Shown here: positions 11,662 to 23,185 of the stretch, piece by piece
How positions within the stretch are numbered: the stretch's first letter is position 1
Layout: each line of letters opens with the position of its first letter
NCBI GenBank assembly: GCA_025200525.1
Contig: CM045762.1
Span: 192,287,154 to 192,351,153, forward strand
DNA: 64,000 bases
Origin: Camellia lanceoleosa
Taxonomy: Eukaryota > Streptophyta > Magnoliopsida > Ericales > Theaceae
Direction: 5' to 3'
The notes under the pieces: model-generated
Database searches by the model: none
The model's input: the letters and a program-made list of their open reading frames with translations, nothing else
What the model was told of the DNA's origin: nothing
Made by a program: the position numbers and the translations under genes

Positions 11662-13767
11662 ATGTCCAAACATTTGAAAGACCTCCTTTCTGAGGATCGT
11701 ATCTCCAGTTTCCGGCGACATTTCTCCATCCCTGATGACGTCCATTTATCCCTTGTAATGGACAATGCTCTCGACATGGAGAGGGAAGATCAAAACACGA
11801 TCGTGTTTCCCCTTCTATCCATTGCGGAGGGCGGGGTTCGTTTCCCCCTACACCCGCTTCTCAGGGCCGTCCTTCGTTATTGGGGTTTGATTCCCTCTCA
11901 ACCCAACGTAAATTTCTTTCGAATCGTCATGGGGGTTGTAGAGTTGAATCGGCGCCTCAGGATTAACCTTGGGGTTCCGGCCATTCGGCATTGTTACGCC
12001 CTAGCCAAATCTTCCGGTCGGCTGGGGCGGTATTTTTCTCAGGGCCAAGGATACTGACCATCACTTGGTGACTATGCTTGCTAGCTCTGGTAAGCGGGTT
12101 GACGACGTGATGGTCAACGTCCGAGGTAACTGGGAGTTCGCTGAAGGGGAGCATCGCCTGGACCCTATTCCCAGACATAAGGGTGACCCAGGTTGCCACG
12201 TGATGTCTTGTGTTTGTTGGTATATCTTTTATTCGGCTTCTTTCCCTAAACCGCTCTTTATCCTCCGCAGGCAACAGGTTGAAGAAAGTCCAGACTTCGG
12301 CTGATGACGTAGTTCTTAAGGAAATCAAGACTGCACTCAAGTATTTCGGCCCCTCAAACGTACAAAGGCAAGGGAGGGCCGCTCACATTCTCCTCCGGTA
12401 CGAACCCACCTACACCACTTTCTCGGCCGCAGATAACATTCCGATTCCATCCGGCAATCAACAGCTCTCGGCCCTTGTCTTTCCCAGCTTCAAAAACCTT
12501 CGGCAGATCGGCCTTGAAGTGTCCGATTCGGGGGGAGACTCTGAGCCGGTTATAGAGGTGATCGCCGATCCGGCAGGAGAGTCTACCGAGGAGATTGTAA
12601 AGGAGGACGAAGCCGTACGTTCGGCGTTTGAGGCCAGTGAACCTGAGCATCCCTCTTCGCCGTCCGCCTCAGGACGGGCAGATTTCTCTTCCGGGGATAT
12701 TTTCGCGAATTTAGGGGATCTACCCGGCGATTTCTTTGAGGGTATGGCGAAGGAAAGCCTAACGCAGATGGCGCGTAAACGAAACGCCGAGCGGATGGCC
12801 GCCCGAAAGAGGGCCGAATGCACCGAACCAGATCCCAGCTTGGTCAAGCCCTTCGTTCCTGTTTCTGAGGATACGGAGGTCGCTGCGTCCGACTCGGTAG
12901 AAGAGGGTGGACAAGAGGCCGGTAAGGAACGGCTGATTCCGGAGCATGGCCAAAAGCGTGGTGCCGAGGGAGAAACTAGTTCAGAGGCTGGGCCTGGTGA
13001 CAAACGGCCTCGGCTTGAAGAACCGGACGTGGTCGTACCCTTCGTTATTCAGCCAAGGATCAAGGACATGCCGATTTTATCCGACGCTTCGGCCATCGAG
13101 GATCCAGCCGTGGCTCTGAGCTTGGCGGCCTCAATTTCTCTGCCGGCTGACAACAAAGCCTTTTGTGCCGTGCCGGATATTATGGCCGTTGCCCTAACTG
13201 CTCAATCGGCGCTCCTGGTAGGTCGCCTTCATTTCACTTTTATTTTTCAAGGATATCTAATCATACCGAATTGTTTTGCAGATGATCGGAAGGATCGCGG
13301 ACTTGGGCCGCCGCCTGCATGAAGCGCTCACAAGAATTGACCATCTGCAAACGGAGGTACAGGGTCAGAAAAGTAGGGCCGAGTTCAAAATTATCAGGGC
13401 TGAGATGGAGAAAGCGCGAGCCGAAGCGGAAAAAGAGAGGGTCTGCGTCGCCGAGCAGCTTCGTGTTGATGCTGAGGCTAGGGCAAATGCGAGTGAAGAA
13501 TTGCTCGAACTCTCCAAGAAAGCGCTTGCCGAAGCGGAAGTTCGGTTAGAGGATCTTAAGGCGGCCCGCGAGAAAGCCGAGTCGGAGGCCTTCGAGGCGG
13601 GGAGAGGCGCCGCTCTATCAGAATATGTTGAAGAAGTGTCGAAATTTGAGAATCGCGGGTTCAAACATGGGTGGCTCAAGGCCCTTGCTGCCGCTGAGGT
13701 TACATTGGATTTGCCAATTCCTTATGAGCAGGTGGATGTTGAGCCACTTGAATCTGATACCGACTAG
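11662..13767 (+). pseudogene. antisense three-exon 'putative gypsy-type transposon' (Transposase_28-like) gene in B
   Basis: Exon 1 is 11662-12191 and encodes a domain of the kind annotated in plants as putative gypsy-type transposon protein (PF04195 family): RFPLHPLLRAVLRYWGL, SQPNVNFFRIVMGVVELNR, ALAKSSGRLGRYF. Introns are 12192-12270 (ending CCTCCGCAG) and 13218-13281 (ending TTTTGCAG). Exon 2 (12271-13217) is acidic and low-complexity. Exon 3 (13282-13767) is a Glu/Ala/Arg-rich coiled coil ending in GFKHGWLKALAAAEV. One extra T in the T run at 12033-12037 shifts the frame after GRYF; the following frame restores the expected HHLVTMLASSGKRVDDV. The gene lies opposite to B, beside its 3' LTR, where Tat-lineage elements are known to carry extra antisense ORFs. 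Its function is unknown despite the family name. Confidence 0.75.
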
Positions 13768-14812
13768 TGATCTCAGATTTTTGTTTTTCTTTTTCTTCTT
13801 TTGGGTATTGCTTTGTTGGTTCAGGGTAGCGTTCATATGTAAATTGGTTGGCATCTGCGCGAAATTTATCAATGAAAATTTCCTTGTACGTCTTGTTACC
13901 ACCAGACACTGTATTTTGTTAATTTTTAATGAAAGAGCACCACTTTGTATTTGTCGTTTCATTTAGTAAAATGGGATTGCGTATACTGTGGGGGAGCCCT
14001 GATTTGTGAGTCTGCCCTTGCCCCAGGGGGTTCATGAAAAGAATTCTAGCTTTGGAGCAATTTGTGAGCCGGCTGGGGCATTAGGTCCAGCAATTTGTGA
14101 CTCTGCTAGACAGACCGTACATACAATGGCATTTGTCCAAACGCTAACTTTTTCTTTACTTGACTCTGAAGTGTTCATCAACAATTCTTGTGCGGTCTGT
14201 TTTATTTGGCTAACTACTGAAAGTGGAGAGGAAAAAATTGGTCGATATTTGGGTCCCCGCAGGCCCAATACATATTCTATCAAAATCACCATTTGCAATT
14301 TCACTGCCTACTGATCTTGGACCCTTAGATTGATGAATCGGCCCTTGCCCCAGTCAACTTGTAGCCGGCTGGGGTACTTGGGGCGAATAGATCGACAAAT
14401 TTGCTCTGTCGGCTGTGAGTATATATCCCATATATATCCCATCAAAATCACCATTTGCAATTTCACTGCCTAGTGATCTTGGAGCCTTAGATTGATGAAT
14501 CGGCCCTTGCCCCAGTCAACTTGTAGCCGGCTGGGGTACTTGGGGCGAATAGATCGACAAATTTGCTCTGTCGGCTGTGAGTATATATCCCATATATATC
14601 CCATCAAAATCACCATTTGCAATTTCACTGCGTATCGATCTCGGCCGGCTGGGGTACCAGGGTCGAATGATTACTCGGCGATGGGCGATTGGGTTCCGCG
14701 ATTTAATGAACCCGCCTCGATCGTGCAGCCTCTGTGAGTGCTAAATGATCAACAGTACAGCTTTTAAGAGTCTGATAGGTGTCTGATTCAAACTCCTGAG
14801 AGAAAACCTATT
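13768..14812. other. spacer between the two antisense coding regions of B
   Basis: It begins with what looks like the first gene's 3' UTR (about 13768-13960, with TTAATGAAAG and a T-rich tract). It then holds the 162-bp tandem repeat listed separately and sequences containing the word 'ccggctggggtac'. I see no coding sequence. Confidence 0.5.
14279..14632. repeat. 162-bp tandem repeat, about 2.2 copies
   Basis: CAAAATCACCATTTGCAATT occurs at 14281, 14443 and 14605, exactly 162 bases apart, with near-identical sequence between ('gatgaatcggcccttgcccc', 'tgtgagtatatatcccatat'). Confidence 0.95.
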
Positions 14813-15728
14813 GTGCGAATGTCGAACAGAGTCTTTTTTAACAACAAAAGGGAAGCCAAGACACTGGCGGAGCTTGGTGGTGATATGAATCGAGGCGAAC
14901 ACCGTGGTGCGCCCTTGCGTGCTGGGAGTAAGAGTTCTATGGGTCGAGAGAGGCGTCAATCTCCTCGACGTCGCAGTAGGTCGCCCAGGTGGGATAGGCA
15001 GTCTCAGGGGAGATCGCCACATGCCCAAGTCGAAAGAAGATCGGAGGCGAATCCGAGCCCGTTGAGTTTCGCAGTATTCGTGAAGAATAGACCTATGACA
15101 GAAGCGGACTCAATCATTCGAGATCCAGACGTAGCGGTCGAGTTCGCTCGACAAATATTTCCTCCGGAAGTTCAGCAGTCAATGGTTGGTCGTCAAGACT
15201 ACGAAGTGTTTCGCGAGGGCGTTCATGGGGCGGTGAAAGGGTCAGACATCTTGACATGGCTGCCGCCGAGAAATGGAGAAAAAGGAGGAGCATATTCGCA
15301 ATCTGGAGGCCCGCGTGGAGACGGCTGAACGTGAGCTAAGAAGAATCAAAGCGGCCCAGGTACAAACGGCGGGGCAGGTGAATCCAGCCGTGGAAGAGAG
15401 GGTGACAAGTCGGCTCATAAGCGCTGCGATTGCCGATTGTGAAACGGCGAATATGTTTGCCTTGGCATCCGCGAAGGAGAGGTCCTACGAAAAGGGCTTT
15501 CACGAGGGCCGATTGGTTGGAATTCAAAAGACCAAGGAGAAGCTTGCCGAAGAGGTTTGCCGATGTGAAAATCGGGGGTTTAAGCATGGTTGGATCAAGG
15601 CGTGCCAAGTCGACGAAATTCTTCGCTTGAGAGGTATTGATTCGGCGTCCCCTTTCTACCAGAGCAAACACTTTCCGTTCTCTGCTTTCGAGGTCGAGAA
15701 GAGTGAGGATGAGGGAGACCTCGTATGA
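14813..15728 (+). pseudogene. second antisense coding region of B, related to the 3' half of the first
   Basis: Two overlapping frames form one damaged gene. The first (14813-15328) starts MRMSNRVFFNNKR and is Arg/Ser-rich (RRRSRSPRWDR), then contains SFAVFVKNRPMTEAD. The second (15273-15728) is coiled-coil-like (KEEHIRNLEARVETAERELR) and ends with CENRGFKHGWIKACQVDEIL, which matches FENRGFKHGWLKALAAAEV at the end of the first antisense gene. A frameshift lies near 15272. The downstream segment with AATAAA at about 15788 looks like its 3' end. This is probably an old, diverged duplicate; no function is recognised. Confidence 0.55.
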
Positions 15729-16978
15729 ATCATTGTAAGGTTCGGGCGCCGATTGCATCCGTAATTATGTAATCTCTTAATTTATTGAATAAAAAACGCT
15801 CTATTGAAAATATCGAGTTGTCATCTATATTTGGCGTGTGCGTGTTTAATTTTATTCCGTAGATGTTTGAATAGACGTACATTCATTAATTGGCCCGTTA
15901 GATTGATGCGCCGAGTCATTCGTGCGAACGGCCTGTACGAAATGGCCGTTCATTTTGTAAGTAAGGCAATGCGGCGCGCATTGTTTGAAACTCGAAAGAG
16001 CCGTGAATCAGGGATAAAAAGGGCTACGGCACTTTTTATTTAACTTGGTTCCCAGATGTCTGACCGATTGGGCTGAATAACTTTCGTTTACACGCAGCCT
16101 TTGCGCGTGTTAGCTGACCGTCAGACTGGCCAAAGCGTGGGGGATGTTGACCGACGCCTGTCTCATTCGCCTCTTGGGATTTATCGTTAATAAGGTTATT
16201 TTGGGATTTGGGCCTCGAGATCGGGGCCAATTCTTAGAATAAAAGCGGCAGGCCCCTCATGCATTCCAACATATTTTGCTGGCTAGCATCCTTTGTGTGG
16301 GATGGTTAAGATTTCTCTCCGTGAGATGGGGCTGTTAGTCGTAGGAGCTCAACCTGGAGCTCGGATGGCTTGTGGCGAAGGATTCTCCGGTGTGGGAGGC
16401 GGACCGCTGAAAGGGGAAACTGGAAACGTGTCAGCCTCCAAGTCGTTGAAGCAGATTGCCCCGAAAGGAAACGCTGTGGCCGCTGCCCCTAACCTCCCTT
16501 GTCTTGAATCTTGGCCTTGACATTGTCGATGGCGTCAGTGGCCCGGGGGCATGCCTGATTTGAGCGCGACTAGATCGATGCGTTCTGAGTCGCGATGGCT
16601 GTTCAATTGTCTTAGGTGTGTCTTAGCAATCAGAGATAGATATTGTAATGTTCGAACGCGGATTGCGTTTATGTAACAACTTTTAAATCAAATAAAAAGA
16701 TTTATTTCATATAGTTGCAAGTCTTTTGTTCATATCGAATGAATGTTTGCGGTGCTGACTTTTAATAGTTAAGCGTGTCATTTCGGATGGTTTGATTATT
16801 ACTCCATCGATTGTATAACTCAAACATTTTCCTTGAATTCGGCGATCGGCCCTTCAGGAATTCGTTTAACCGGGATGGGTCCGACCGGTGGGTTGGCTGG
16901 GGCATGTCTCAGCCGACCCCTATAGGACTAAATTCGGTTTATTTTTTAAGTTAAGACGGATCACGGATGACCGAAGGG
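15729..16978. other. non-coding segment of B with duplicated 3'-end sequence
   Basis: 'attgtaaggttcgggcgccg' near 15733 and 'attgtaatgttcgaacgcgg' near 16645 head two diverged copies of one terminator-like segment. Each is followed by AATAAA (about 15788 and 16691). A small ORF at 16293-16520 lies between and is not recognised. The pattern suggests that the 3' end of the antisense gene was duplicated more than once. Confidence 0.45.
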
Positions 16979-17870
16979 CGCTCCGAATCCAGAGGCTTAT
17001 TCGGCCCTAAGGTGTCATGCACCACCAAAGGACGCTCCGAATCCGGAGACTTGGTTTGGCCAATCGTGATATCCACGAAGGGTGCTCCGAATCCGGAGGC
17101 TTATTCGGCTCTAAGGTGTCATGCACCAAAGGACGCTCCGAATCCGGAGACTTGGTTTGGCCAATCGTGATATCCACGAAGGGCGCTCCGAATCCGGAAG
17201 ATTATTCGGCCCTAAGGTGTCATGCACCAAAGGACGCTCCGAATCCGGAGACTTATTCGGCCCTAAGGTGTCATGCACCAAAGGACGCTCCGAATCCGGA
17301 GACTTAGTTTGGCCAATCGTGATATCCACGAAGGGCGCTCCGAATCCGGAGGCTTATTCGGCCCTAAGGTGTCATGCACCAAAGGACGCTCCGAATCCGG
17401 AGACTTATTCGGCCCTAAGGTGTCATGCACCAAAGGACGCTCCGAATCCGGAGGCTTATTCGGCCCTAAGGTGTCATGCACCAAAGGACGCTCCGAATCC
17501 GGAGACTTATTCGGCCCTAAGGTGTCATGCACCAAAGGACGCTCCGAATCCGGAGACTTGGTTTGGCCAATCGTGATATCCACGAAGGGCGCTCCGAATT
17601 CGGAGGCTTAGTTTGGCCAATCGTGATATCCACGAAGGGCGCTCCGAATCCGGAGGCTTATTCGGCCCTAAGGTGTCATGCACCAAAGGACGCTCCGAAT
17701 CCGGAGACTTGGTTTGGCCAATCGTGATATCCACGAAGGGCGCTCCGAATCCGGAGGCTTATTCGGCCCTAAGGTGTCATGCACCAAAGGACGCTCCGAA
17801 TCCGGAGACTTTGTTTGGCCAATCGTGATATCCACGAAGGGCGCTCCGAATCCGGAGACTTAGTCGGCCA
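16979..17870. repeat. 18-unit 50/51-bp tandem array in element B
   Basis: CGCTCCGAATCCGGAG (or one variant base) starts a unit at 16979, 17032, 17085, 17134, 17184, 17235, 17286, 17337, 17387, 17438, 17489, 17540, 17590, 17640, 17691, 17741, 17792 and 17842. Two unit types occur: one continues 'cttattcggccctaaggtgt', the other 'cttggtttggccaatcgtga'. They are partly alternating and partly in runs. CTCCG-AATC-CGGAG in each unit can fold into a 5-bp stem. The array sits between the truncated protease frame and the antisense genes, as tandem repeats do in Retand-type elements. Confidence 0.95.
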
Positions 17871-17968
17871 TAAAGTGCTCGAAGGCGATGTTCACAAAGA
17901 AAATCGATTTGCATTAAAATGTAGTGCTAGTACAATCAGATCCCATAGGCCGAATTCGTAACAGATAT

Positions 17969-18639
17969 TCACGGAGTCGTGTGGGTTGGCTGCGATGTGC
18001 CGCGGATCTCCTCAATGCCTCGGTCTGTTGGGAAACGCATAAGCTGGTGATAGGTGCTTGGGACAGCTTTCATCACATGCAACCAGGAACGCCCCATGAT
18101 GGCATTATATGGCGATGGAAGCTTTACAACTAGGAATTCCACGTCGACCGACTTGGAGCCCGCTCGAACAGATAGCACGACCTTTCCCAACGGGTACTCT
18201 GGATTTGTGTTGAAGCCGAATAGCGGCTGTGTCGATGGTGATAAATCTGACACGTTAAGGCCGAGTTGAACAAAAGTTTTGTAGTACAAGATTTCCGAAG
18301 TGCTGCCAGGGTCTATGAGAATGCGCTCAACGTTGAACCGATGTACGCGTAACGCGACGACCAAGGGATCGATGTGGCCGACCACTGTTCGGTCAAGGTC
18401 GGAGTCATCAAACTTAATCGTGGGAGTTTCTTTGGGCTTGCTGATTGATATGTTATGTCTTTGTGAGATTGGATGCGATTGGATCGTGTGCACTGACGGG
18501 GGATTCGGCAAACTGTAGATTACATGGATCACACCAAGCGGAGGCGAATCCTGTCTTAAGGCTAGTGCTTTGGTTGACCTTCCCTTGCTCACATATTGCT
18601 GTAGTCGACCATCTGGCACCAGTTCTTCCAGATGGTCCT
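17969..18639 (-). pseudogene. element B gag-protease, 3' part (retroviral-type aspartic protease)
   Basis: Minus-strand open frame continuing B's gag after element A is taken away: the reading frame is unbroken across the A insertion. It holds a pepsin-like retroviral protease with active-site motif RILIDPGSTSEILYY, then LFGFNTNPEYPLG and the flap/second-half motif YNAIMGRSWLHVMKAVPSTYH, the pattern of Tat/Athila-type Gypsy elements. It ends at MRFPTDRGIEEIRG followed by nine unrelated residues and a stop. In element E the same point continues into RT, so B's pol has been cut off just after the protease. With A inserted, no joint product can be made from this copy. Confidence 0.85.
18635..18639 (+). 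repeat. target-site duplication of element A, left copy
   Basis: gtcct precedes the LTR start TGTAGACACC and is repeated at 36302-36306 directly after the 3' LTR end GGTTACA. The target is the gag-protease frame of element B. Confidence 0.95.
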
Positions 18640-21600
18640 TGTAGACACCCCATTTTTGACCGTCCTTAAGACTTGGACGTCACCGTTGGAACACTCGGTG
18701 ATTATCCATGTTTGTGTTCGTTTGGAGTTCCCGGAGTTCTCGGCTGCGCGCGCCCTGCCTCAGGACCTCCGAACTCGACCGTTTGTGTTCGGTTTTGCAC
18801 CAAACACTTGTGTTTTGCCTTGGAAGGGCAGGGAATGCTTTGTGAGGCATCCCCACACACCATCGGCAGTGGCTAGAGGCCATCGGCTGGTTTTTGTCTC
18901 CATCGGCACTTTATTGTGCCGATCGGCACTCTTTTGTGCCGATCGGCAGTCAATTATGTCAAAATGACATTTTTGACCTGCCGATTACTGTGCAGTTGCT
19001 TTATTAGATATTTTTATGGCAGCTGTAAAGTTTTTGCCTCCTCTCCATACACGTGTATGGAGGGGATGAGTCTTGGTTGCTTAGCTTGGAAGGCTTACAA
19101 GCTCTATAAGAGAGGAGCTCTTCCTCTTGGCCAAGGGTTAGACTTTTTCAGAGCTTAACCATTGTTAGAGAGAGCTGAAGCTCTGGTTTTAGGGTTAGGA
19201 TAGATATAACCTCTATATCTCCCTCTTTCTCTTTGCAAACTAGGTGTTTTGTGCTTACTTTTGCACACTAACACCTAGTGTTTCACCTTCCCTCTTGGAA
19301 CTGAGGCTCCAGCAGCTGGTTTGTGAAGTTCTTGGTTGGTTTGGAGCTTGAGGAAGCAACCCTACCACCATTGTTGAAGAGGACTACAAGGGTAAGCCAC
19401 TAACACCCTTTATTCCCCATTTTTGCATCTCTTTTCTACTAGCTTTTAAACAGTTTTTGAGCTTAGTATTTGGCATGTAAAAGTTCTGTTTTTTAAGCCT
19501 CTTTAACATATATTAAGAGTGTTTTGGGGTTTGAGCAAGTTGGACCCCTTTTAGGCCTTGAAAAGGCCTCTTTTTTGGCCTATTTTGGAGAGATCCGAGA
19601 TTTTGGTGAGAGGATCTCTTCACCACTGAAATCTTGAGGGATTTCAGTGGTGAAGAGCATGCCTTGAAGTCTCAAGAAGGAGAGGGTCACCCCCTCTCCT
19701 TGGTGTCCTTGAAAAGGGCTAGTTTGGCTTCCTTTTGGAGCTCCATGTTTGAATGCATGTTGAAGATGTTTAACTTGTTTTTCATGCTTAGAATGCCATA
19801 TTATAACATGATTTCAAGTTGGTTTTGGCCTCTCATACATGCTTAGTATGGTTGCCTTGTAATGCTCTTTTATGCTTTAACATGCCTAGCTTGTTAGCCT
19901 TGGTTTCTAGCATGGTTTGAGCCTTGATTCATGAAGTCTTTGTGTTTATTCTAACATGTTCTAGGTTTGACCATAGCCATTTGGTTTGATTTTAGCATGC
20001 TTAGTATGACGCCTTTGTATTGTGGCTTGTTGGCCTCAAGTGTGTGCATGTGAGGCATGTGTTACTTGCATTGTTTTGATGGTTTGGAACCACTATACAT
20101 GCTATTTCAGTCCCTCATGTATGCTTATTTGATTGCATAGCATGCATCTTTAAAGCTTTAAAAGTATGTGTTGAATGCTCCATGTATTGGCCTTGTTGCA
20201 TGCCTTCATGTTCATGTCTCTTAGATGCCATCTAAGTAGTCATTTGGGCCTAATTTGACATACTTTAAATCTGTTTTGAGTTGTTAAGTGCATGCCATGA
20301 TTGCCTTGCATAGGTGTGATTCAATGCTCCTTTGACTTGCCTAAGATTTTGGACCATTTGTATGTTTTACTTGGCTTGATTTGTTGCATGATTTGGCATC
20401 ATTTTGTAGCATGATTTCAGAGCCTAAGTTGCATGCCATTAGTCCATACTTATGCCTCTTAGATGTGTTCAAGAGTTGTCATGATCCATGCCTTGATTTT
20501 GGACTACAACATATGCATGTGTGTATGTGTATTTGATCTCATTTTCTAGGCACATTGGCCACTGTTTTTAGGCCCATTTGAATTGCCTAACTCATGCCTA
20601 AGTTCACCATTTCATTGGTTTGCATGCTTGTATTATGTGCTTGCTTGTATGCTTGCATGAATGCATTGCATTGTCCATTTTGCATGGTAGATGACATGAC
20701 TAGGTTGCATCATGTCAACATGCATTCCTTGTCCCTTGAGTTGGTGATAGGTATTGGGACTTTGGTTTATTTGATTTGCATACATGTGACATTGAAGTTG
20801 CATTCTTGGTCCTTTGGATCATCACGCATGGAAATGCGCGATTGGTGGTCCGAGGATCGAGGCACATGTCCCTTTGAGTCAATGATATGATTTGGGGTGT
20901 GTTTGGTGCATAAATGCTTTGAATTACATTGCCATGCATAGTTTTGCCCTCTGCTGCTGTGACTTGCAGGTTCTGCAGACACTCAGTGCCGATCGACACT
21001 GTTTAGTGCCGATCAGCAATTAATCATCAGCCGATGGATCAATTTTGTGCCGATGAGTTCATTACACTGCCGATGGGAATTTTGTCCAGCCGATGAAGAC
21101 TCCCAGTGCCCTGAGAGGCACTCCTGGGAGTTCGGAAATTTTTAGAAGAGAGTAGTAGGGAAGACAGAGGCATATTTGCATGGTAGTGCAATTCTGAGCG
21201 ACTCCCGAGGACGCGACGCATTTGGCCCTCATCCCGAGGCGTTTACTGCTTAATTAGATTAGTTATTCGATTTAATTAATTTAATGGACTTGTAATATTT
21301 AATTAGCTAGTTTAGTTAGTTATTTATTTATTCTGTATTATTTATTATTTGGTCCCTCCGAGCGAGGGCGAAAATGTAATAAGTGTGGGTGCGTGGGCAT
21401 GTATGTCTTCCAATCCCCTTTTCTTTCTAACCCTTTTATTTACCTGCTTTCGATGGTAGATTAGGGCATTTTAAATTAGCATACCTTATGCAATGTATAC
21501 GTGCATTCATGCATTTGTTTACATGCACCGGGCTCGGTACATCATACAAACTGCATCGAAATTTTCAATTCCAATCTGAATACATGCTATGTGATAGCAT

Positions 21601-22425
21601 TTCATATGCCATGTTTAGGGTTAGCCGAGCCTACTCTAGCTTGCATATTATGCCTGTGTCGCATTAGCCACTTAACATGAATTAGGTCATGCATGATTGC
21701 TAACCCTATTAATTGTTTTTGGCACGGAGTACAATGTGAGTTTTATTGCTTTAGCATATCGCATGCGTGTGATTGTTAACATGACAATAGAATTGCCATG
21801 CGGCTAATTGCTTACATGATATAAATTGTTTGTATGCCTGTGGGTGGAGGTTGGATTGCGTGAGTTGGGAATACTCATTGAAATCCGAATTTTTAGTCTA
21901 CTTGCGAGTAGCAAAAACCAACACGTTTTTTGAGACAAAACGGATATGCAATGTTTATTTCCAAATTAGGCAATCTAGTCTATACTTGTTTGCTGTGCGC
22001 ATAACATAGTAATTCTAGGCTAATAAATGGAATAAGAACGCATAAAGTTTTCAAAAACGGATATCATGTTCAGTAGAGGCCGGTCTTCGGACCGGGCGAG
22101 AGGGGGTGCTCATAGCTGACCTTCCCCGATCGTACCCAAGCTCCCGAGCCAAGTGTACTTTGGTGATGACGGACACGTGGCCTTCGGCACCGAGTCAGGG
22201 TTTCCTAAATTCCCCGTTTTAAAATATTTAGGTGGCGACTCTGTAATCTGGCAAAGCAGTCCATGTTTGGCACTACTTTTCAAAAAATCAATTTTCTTCA
22301 AAACGATTTGCCAGAGGTGGACTCTTTGGTTCAGAATACGAACTGCCGCTTCTTTTTTTCAAACAAAGAAGAAGAAAAGCAGGGGAGTCCGAACTGTAGC
22401 GCGGGTCCCAAGCGGGCTGGTTACA
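18640..22425 (+). repeat. 5' LTR of element A (3786 bp)
   Basis: TGTAGACACC...GGTTACA. The U3 part has an array of CCATCGGC and TGCCGATCGGCA words (about 18860-18950) upstream of a G-box palindrome and a TATA box. The middle is long, T-rich and full of GCATG-type words without a gene. A second cluster of GCCGAT words lies at about 20985-21100. Near the 3' end are 'gtgatgacggacacgtggcc' and 'tatttaggtggcgactctgt', shared in reverse by the C, D and F LTRs. Small open frames in the LTR recur in A and C copies but show no domain. Confidence 0.95.
19045..19109 (+). promoter_or_regulatory. LTR core promoter of element A: G-box palindrome plus TATA
   Basis: CCATACACGTGTATGG (19045-19060) is a perfect palindrome around the G-box CACGTG. 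A TATA box, CTCTATAAGAG, has its TATAA at 19105-19109, so initiation is expected near 19135. In the 3' LTR the palindrome extends perfectly over 26 bases (32922-32947). The G-box is a known plant bZIP/bHLH site; its use here is inferred. Confidence 0.6.
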
Positions 22426-22430
22426 GTTTC

Positions 22431-22448
22431 TGGCGACTCTGCTGGGGA
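22431..22448 (+). promoter_or_regulatory. primer binding site of element A (tRNA-Arg type)
   Basis: TGGCGACTCTGCTGGGGA starts five bases after the LTR end. Its complement fits the 3' end of a plant tRNA-Arg (…AGTCG-CCA), the primer type used by Ogre elements. Element C has the same site with one change (52676-52693). Confidence 0.75.
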
Positions 22449-23185
22449 TTTTAGAGAGCTTGACTCGAACTCGTGATATCCGGTTTTGACTACGCTTATG
22501 TGTTTCTTTGCATTGCATTTGCATTGGTGCGCCTAGGAACACAGTGTTTGCCATCTGCCATTCCTGAACGGTTTGCCGGAGGACTTGTCTTGTCAAGGCA
22601 TGTCCGTAAGGCTGACCAGTTGTAGGCTCTGACAGCATGGGAACATAAACCCCGGTTTTACTGGGGCACCATTTTTCGACCATTCGACCTAGTGCATATT
22701 CGGAATCCATAGTGACCATTCCAAAATAGGACAGGTTGCTTACCCGATGCTAAGTTGTTTGAAACCGCTGTGTGCATAGTGAAACCCTAGCTCCTGACAA
22801 AATAGGACAGGGAAACCCTACCCCAATATAGGGGTGTTTTGGTTCTCATTTTATCTGCTATGTGCTTTAGAGTGTATATCTGCAGGGAATGTACATATCA
22901 GTTTTCCAGTGTGAATATCCGGCCTGAAAGGCACCAGTATCAGTATTGTTGAGAAACCGGGTATATCTGCAGGTATCAGTTCAGTTTTGAGAACAGTGAT
23001 TCTGGGGGACAGTTATCAGTAGTAGAGAATATTGGTTTGCCTGCGTCTGTGTCTGATCTGTTTTGTGCTGAAACGCTGTCCGTTTTTCCTTTCAGTTCAG
23101 AGGATTCAGAAAGTTGGGACAGAACAGCTAGTGTTTCCCCTTTGCCGAGGCAAGACCAGGGATGACGCAGAATTAAGAGGAAATA
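22449..23185 (+). other. leader between PBS and gag of element A
   Basis: No gene is seen. The sequence is well conserved with element C (about 52080-52675). A strong acceptor-like TTTTTCCTTTCAG ends at 23095 and is kept in C, and a CAG|GTATC donor-like site lies at about 22973, so a leader intron is possible. Short frames here differ between A and C. Confidence 0.45.

Noticed and set aside
12458..13003. Minus-strand 181-codon ORF opposite exon 2 of the antisense gene in B
   Set aside because: Shadow frame of the acidic, GC-rich exon on the plus strand, with no domain.
16979..17870. Regular ~50-bp spacing suggesting a CRISPR array
   Set aside because: Units are repeated over their full length with no variable spacers, and the setting is a plant retrotransposon.
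16967..17961. ORFs reading through the 51-bp array in B
   Set aside because: Again a product of stop-free tandem units; open on both strands and in more than one frame.
18632..18967. Conserved small ORF at the start of several LTRs (also 32408-32758, 40455-40748, 56118-56411)
   Set aside because: It recurs because the LTRs are homologous. It covers U3 sequence including the CCATCGGC motifs, shows no domain, and lies before the TATA box.
22288..22719. Minus-strand ORF of 143 codons over the A LTR/PBS boundary
   Set aside because: Crosses the LTR end and PBS antisense to the element; no recognisable domain and not kept as a frame in C.
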